A DNA stretch of 7,780 nucleotides from NCBI GenBank assembly GCA_001803645.1, contig MHDW01000189.1:930-8709 (forward strand), given 5' to 3'. The DNA is from Nitrospirae bacterium GWC2_42_7 (GTDB taxonomy: Bacteria > Nitrospirota > Thermodesulfovibrionia > Thermodesulfovibrionales > UBA6898). This document shows, piece after piece, positions 4,679-7,780 of the stretch. The position numbers and the translations under genes were made by a program. Under the pieces are notes generated by a model that did no database searches, was not told the origin of the DNA, and saw nothing but the letters and a program-made list of their open reading frames with translations. How positions within the stretch are numbered: the first letter of the stretch is position 1; each line of letters opens with the position of its first letter.

Positions 4679-6382
4679 TTGAAAACAGACAGAGTTCTTG
4701 AAGACATAAAATCAAAGATCGATATAGTTGATTTTATATCAGGACATGTCCAACTTAAAAAAGCAGGCCAGAACTGGAAAGGCCTCTGCCCCTTCCATTC
4801 CGAAAAAACCCCTTCGTTCACAGTCAATCAATCAAAACAGATATTCCATTGTTTCGGCTGCGGTGTCGGAGGAGATGTTATCAGCTTTGCCATGAAGACA
4901 GAGAACCTCAGTTTTAATGAAGCCCTGACAATGCTGGCCAAAAAGGCCGGAATTCCTTTTGTAATGGGTAAAATTGACCAAAAAACCGTTCAGAAAAGCG
5001 AACAGATCAGAAGTGCGCTTTCTGAGGCTGCGAATTTCTTTGTAAATAAATTGGCAGGATCAAAGACAGCAAAGGAATACCTCGAAGAAAGAGGAGTAAA
5101 CAAAGAATCCCTTGAAATGTTCAGGCTCGGATACGCACCTGCAGGATGGGACAACCTCTTAAAACATTTAAGGAACTCCGGCTTTATAGACCAGACAATA
5201 AAAGACGCGGGCCTTGCTGTTGCAGGGACTAAAGGACTTTATGATATGTTCAGGGAGAGAATGATCTTCCCGATCATGAGCATCAACTGCAATGTCGTTG
5301 CATTCGGGGCAAGAGCGCTCGACAATTCTCTGCCGAAATATATCAATTCACCGGAAACACCTGTCTTTAACAAGTCTGCCACGCTTTTCGGCCTTAATAA
5401 AGCAAAAGAAGAAATAATCAAAAAAAACAATGTCATTCTGGTCGAAGGCTATATGGATGTCATAATCTGCTATCAGTACGGGTTCAAAAATGTTGTTGCT
5501 CCTCTCGGCACTTCTCTTACTGTTGGCCACCTTCAGAAGCTCAGGACATTAACGAACAATACAACACTTATCTTTGATGGAGATGCTGCCGGTATAGCTG
5601 CTGCCAGGCGTGCGCTCTTCCTTATATGCCAGAATGGTTTTCAGGCAAAGGTCCTTTTACTGCCGGAAAAAGAAGACCCTGACAGCTATCTCAGAAAACA
5701 CGGAGGTTCATCGTTCGGGACTTTGATAGAAAACTCAAAGTCCATAATTGATTTTATTTTCAGTATATCAGGGAGTGCAAAGACCGATACAATAAGAGAG
5801 GTCTTGACCTTACTAGCTGAAATAAAAGATATACTTGTAGCAGATGAAATGCTCACCGAGCTGACAAACAAAACAAGGGTACATGAATCTACTATCCGGC
5901 AGGAGTTCAAGAACATCTCATCGCGGCGGTCCGGCATATCAACCGAGAAAAAGACCACTCCTTCTCAGCCTGACAGCTCCGGCATCTCTTCCGGGAACTC
6001 TGAAGAATATCTGTTGTTGAGCGCGGTTGTAGCATTCCCTGAAAAAACCGATTATCTGCTTTCACGTCTTGACCTGAATGATATAAAAGATAAAACCGTG
6101 TTTTCCATTTTCCAGAAAATATCTGCTCTCACAGGGGAAAAAAACCCTGCTTATATCCTCGATAACGCGGATGAAGATGAAAGAAAGATCATCACCAGAC
6201 TTTCTGTTGATCCGGGGTTTGACCCTGCTCATATCGACAGAAATATAGAAGACTGCCTCAAAAGGATAGAGAACAGAAAGCTCAATAGAAAAATACGCAA
6301 TGCTGAGATTTCAGGAGACCTTAATCTTTTAACAGCCCTTGTGATCGAAAAGAAAAAAAATATAAAGGAACCTGTGATATGA
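4679..6382 (+). CDS. dnaG: DNA primase DnaG
   Basis: 567 residues, full length for a bacterial primase, which makes the RNA primers for replication and is recruited by the DnaB helicase. The N-terminal zinc domain has Cys37, His40, Cys58 and Cys61 (CPFH...CFGC) within [14 protein letters not shown]. The RNA polymerase core shows FRERMIFPI (191-199), AFGARAL (208-214) and [15 protein letters not shown] (219-233). The TOPRIM part has VEGYMD with Glu256, then APLGTSLT (274-281), FDGDAAG with Asp300 and Asp302, and DPDSYLR (333-339). A linker rich in Ser/Pro (413-440) leads to a short C-terminal helicase-binding domain. The start is TTG at 4679, with AGGGGG only 4 bases before it; no in-frame ATG or GTG lies upstream and the next Met is residue 72, past the zinc site. 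The end overlaps rpoD by 4 bases. Confidence 0.97.
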   Translation: MKTDRVLEDIKSKIDIVDFISGHVQLKKAGQNWKGLCPFHSEKTPSFTVNQSKQIFHCFGCGVGGDVISFAMKTENLSFNEALTMLAKKAGIPFVMGKIDQKTVQKSEQIRSALSEAANFFVNKLAGSKTAKEYLEERGVNKESLEMFRLGYAPAGWDNLLKHLRNSGFIDQTIKDAGLAVAGTKGLYDMFRERMIFPIMSINCNVVAFGARALDNSLPKYINSPETPVFNKSATLFGLNKAKEEIIKKNNVILVEGYMDVIICYQYGFKNVVAPLGTSLTVGHLQKLRTLTNNTTLIFDGDAAGIAAARRALFLICQNGFQAKVLLLPEKEDPDSYLRKHGGSSFGTLIENSKSIIDFIFSISGSAKTDTIREVLTLLAEIKDILVADEMLTELTNKTRVHESTIRQEFKNISSRRSGISTEKKTTPSQPDSSGISSGNSEEYLLLSAVVAFPEKTDYLLSRLDLNDIKDKTVFSIFQKISALTGEKNPAYILDNADEDERKIITRLSVDPGFDPAHIDRNIEDCLKRIENRKLNRKIRNAEISGDLNLLTALVIEKKKNIKEPVI

Positions 6383-7780
6383 AAAATTATCATGACCAAT
6401 ATGACTATATTGACGAATATAAAGATGAAGATGAATTCGAGGCCGAAGATAAGGTCAGCGAAGACACAGATACAGAAAATGAGGAGCTCGACAGGCCGGA
6501 CATTTTACTGGAAAGGGAATATGATCCGATAAAGATCTACCTCAAGGAAATGGGAGGAGTGCCCCTGCTCACAAAAGGGGGAGAGATCGAAATAGCCAAA
6601 AAGATCGACCTGGGCAAGGAAAAAGTTTCACGTGTTGTCTTTTCGCTCCCTTTTGCACTGAACAAACTCGTAGACCTCGGCGAACTGGTCGAAAACAGCG
6701 AGGCCCCTCTCGAGGATATTGTGCTGAATGCTGAAGACGAAGTTGAAGAAGACCTTATACTTGAAAGAAAAAAATTCTACAATGATACTGTCGAAATAAA
6801 GTTACTGCACCAAAAAAGAAAAATTCTTATTAAAAAGCTGAATGCTTCCGGCAATGCTTCAAGCAAGAAGATCCTGAACCTGCTTTCAGAAAACAGGAAC
6901 CAGATACTTGACTGCATCCGCAAGATGAAGCTTAAGGACGATGTGATCCTTGCTTTTGCTGCAGACATCAGAAAAGCCGTAGCACTCATGGATGAAATGT
7001 ACGGCAAGATCTTATCTGCGAGGAAAAGGGCAAAGCAGCTCGGGGTTGATCTGGAAAAGCTCAAACAAAGGCCGATACCCAAAAGAATACGGAACAAGGA
7101 TGTAATAAATGAAATAAATACTCTCTTCTCCGAATGCTCACAGATTGAAAAGGAGATCGGCAAAATAGAAGCCTTCTATGGAATAAACTTTAAGGAGATC
7201 AAGAAAGCTTTAAGGGACCTTAACTCCGGTGAAAAAGAAATAGGTGAGGCAAAAAGCGATCTGATCGAGGCCAATCTCAGGCTTGTTATAAGTATAGCCA
7301 AGAAATATCTTGGAAGAGGGCTCGGCTTCTCTGACCTGATCCAGGAAGGAAATATCGGGCTTATGAAGGCAGTCGACAAGTTCGAGTACAAGCGTGGATA
7401 TAAATTCAGCACCTATGCAACGTGGTGGATAAGACAGGCCATTACCCGAGCGCTTGCTGACCAATCAAGGACTATCAGAATACCTGTGCATATGGTCGAG
7501 TCGATCAACAAGATGACAAGAGTTTCAAGAGAGTTCGTGCAGGAAAAAGGAAAGGAACCCTTGCCGGAAGAGATCGCTGCAAAATTGAACCTGCCTGCTG
7601 AAAAGGTCAGGGCCATGATGAAGATCTCAAAAGAGCCTATTTCTCTGGAAACACCGATAGGCGAAGAAGAAGACAGCCATCTAAGAGACTTTTTGGAAGA
7701 CAAATCAACCTTATCGCCCCTTGATATAGCGATCCATGACGATATGCAGAAGAATATTGACAAGGTGCTCTCTTTGCTTA
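6379..7780 (+). CDS. rpoD: RNA polymerase primary sigma factor, C-terminus cut by the window
   Basis: 467 codons of the housekeeping sigma-70 factor; the frame is open to the last base, and most of region 4 lies outside. The N-terminus (1-47) is very acidic, 21 Asp/Glu, and replaces a full region 1.1. Region 1.2 is [16 protein letters not shown] (49-64). A non-conserved region, about 78-290, contains KR-rich helices. Region 2 is intact: [17 protein letters not shown] (295-311), [20 protein letters not shown] (316-335) and [20 protein letters not shown] (344-363), which includes the -10 melting and recognition helix. Region 3 starts at RIPVHMVE (367-374). The ATG overlaps the dnaG stop (ATGA), with AAGGAA 8 bases upstream, so dnaG and rpoD are translationally coupled. 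Confidence 0.98.
   Translation, partial: MKNYHDQYDYIDEYKDEDEFEAEDKVSEDTDTENEELDRPDILLEREYDPIKIYLKEMGGVPLLTKGGEIEIAKKIDLGKEKVSRVVFSLPFALNKLVDLGELVENSEAPLEDIVLNAEDEVEEDLILERKKFYNDTVEIKLLHQKRKILIKKLNASGNASSKKILNLLSENRNQILDCIRKMKLKDDVILAFAADIRKAVALMDEMYGKILSARKRAKQLGVDLEKLKQRPIPKRIRNKDVINEINTLFSECSQIEKEIGKIEAFYGINFKEIKKALRDLNSGEKEIGEAKSDLIEANLRLVISIAKKYLGRGLGFSDLIQEGNIGLMKAVDKFEYKRGYKFSTYATWWIRQAITRALADQSRTIRIPVHMVESINKMTRVSREFVQEKGKEPLPEEIAAKLNLPAEKVRAMMKISKEPISLETPIGEEEDSHLRDFLEDKSTLSPLDIAIHDDMQKNIDKVLSLL

Noticed and set aside
6777..7763. Several minus-strand frames opposite rpoD
   Set aside because: All lie antisense to an unmistakable sigma-70 gene and show no protein features of their own.

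Overview
The window suggests a moderately AT-rich Gram-negative bacterium, most likely of the Nitrospirota or Desulfobacterota type. The basis is the order rpsU-yqeY-nif3-dnaG-rpoD, a macromolecular-synthesis operon with two extra genes, and a sigma factor with a very short acidic N-terminus. The phylum is an inference from gene order and motif style; no search could be run.

Left third (1-1700, minus strand): an operon of three consecutive lipoprotein genes. These are a CsgG/HfaB-family protein (488-1453), a 97-residue protein with a PEGA-like beta fold (198-491) and the N-terminal part of a DUF4810-type protein (1-186, running off the window). All three have a lipobox cysteine followed by Ala, so outer-membrane sorting is expected. 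The genes are tightly coupled: a 4-base ATGA overlap, then an 11-base gap with the Shine-Dalgarno over the upstream stop codon. A near-consensus sigma-70 promoter lies about 207 bases upstream of csgG, leaving a long leader that can form a 10-bp long-range stem.

Middle (1700-2826): a two-gene type II toxin-antitoxin module (antitoxin 2326-2544, PIN-domain VapC-like toxin 1929-2318) with its own strong promoter. It is bracketed by two copies of a 46-bp direct repeat (one mismatch, 851 bp apart). In both copies the repeat reads open in the same frame, KKISIKSIQEY(D/H)RDN, as if left over from the 3' end of an unidentified gene. This looks like an accessory insertion next to a housekeeping operon.

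Right part (2827-7780, plus strand): rpsU, yqeY and a Nif3-family gene are packed with 3-base gaps behind a consensus-like promoter. A 109-bp palindromic MITE/REP-like element then separates them from dnaG, which has its own extended -10 promoter and a TTG start. dnaG overlaps rpoD by 4 bases (ATGA). rpoD is cut by the window end near the start of region 4. Together these genes link translation initiation (S21), replication priming (DnaG) and the main sigma factor (RpoD).

Most worth a second look are the CsgG/PEGA/DUF4810 lipoprotein cluster, the repeat-bracketed toxin-antitoxin module and the palindromic element inside the macromolecular-synthesis operon. None of these amounts to a proven new system.
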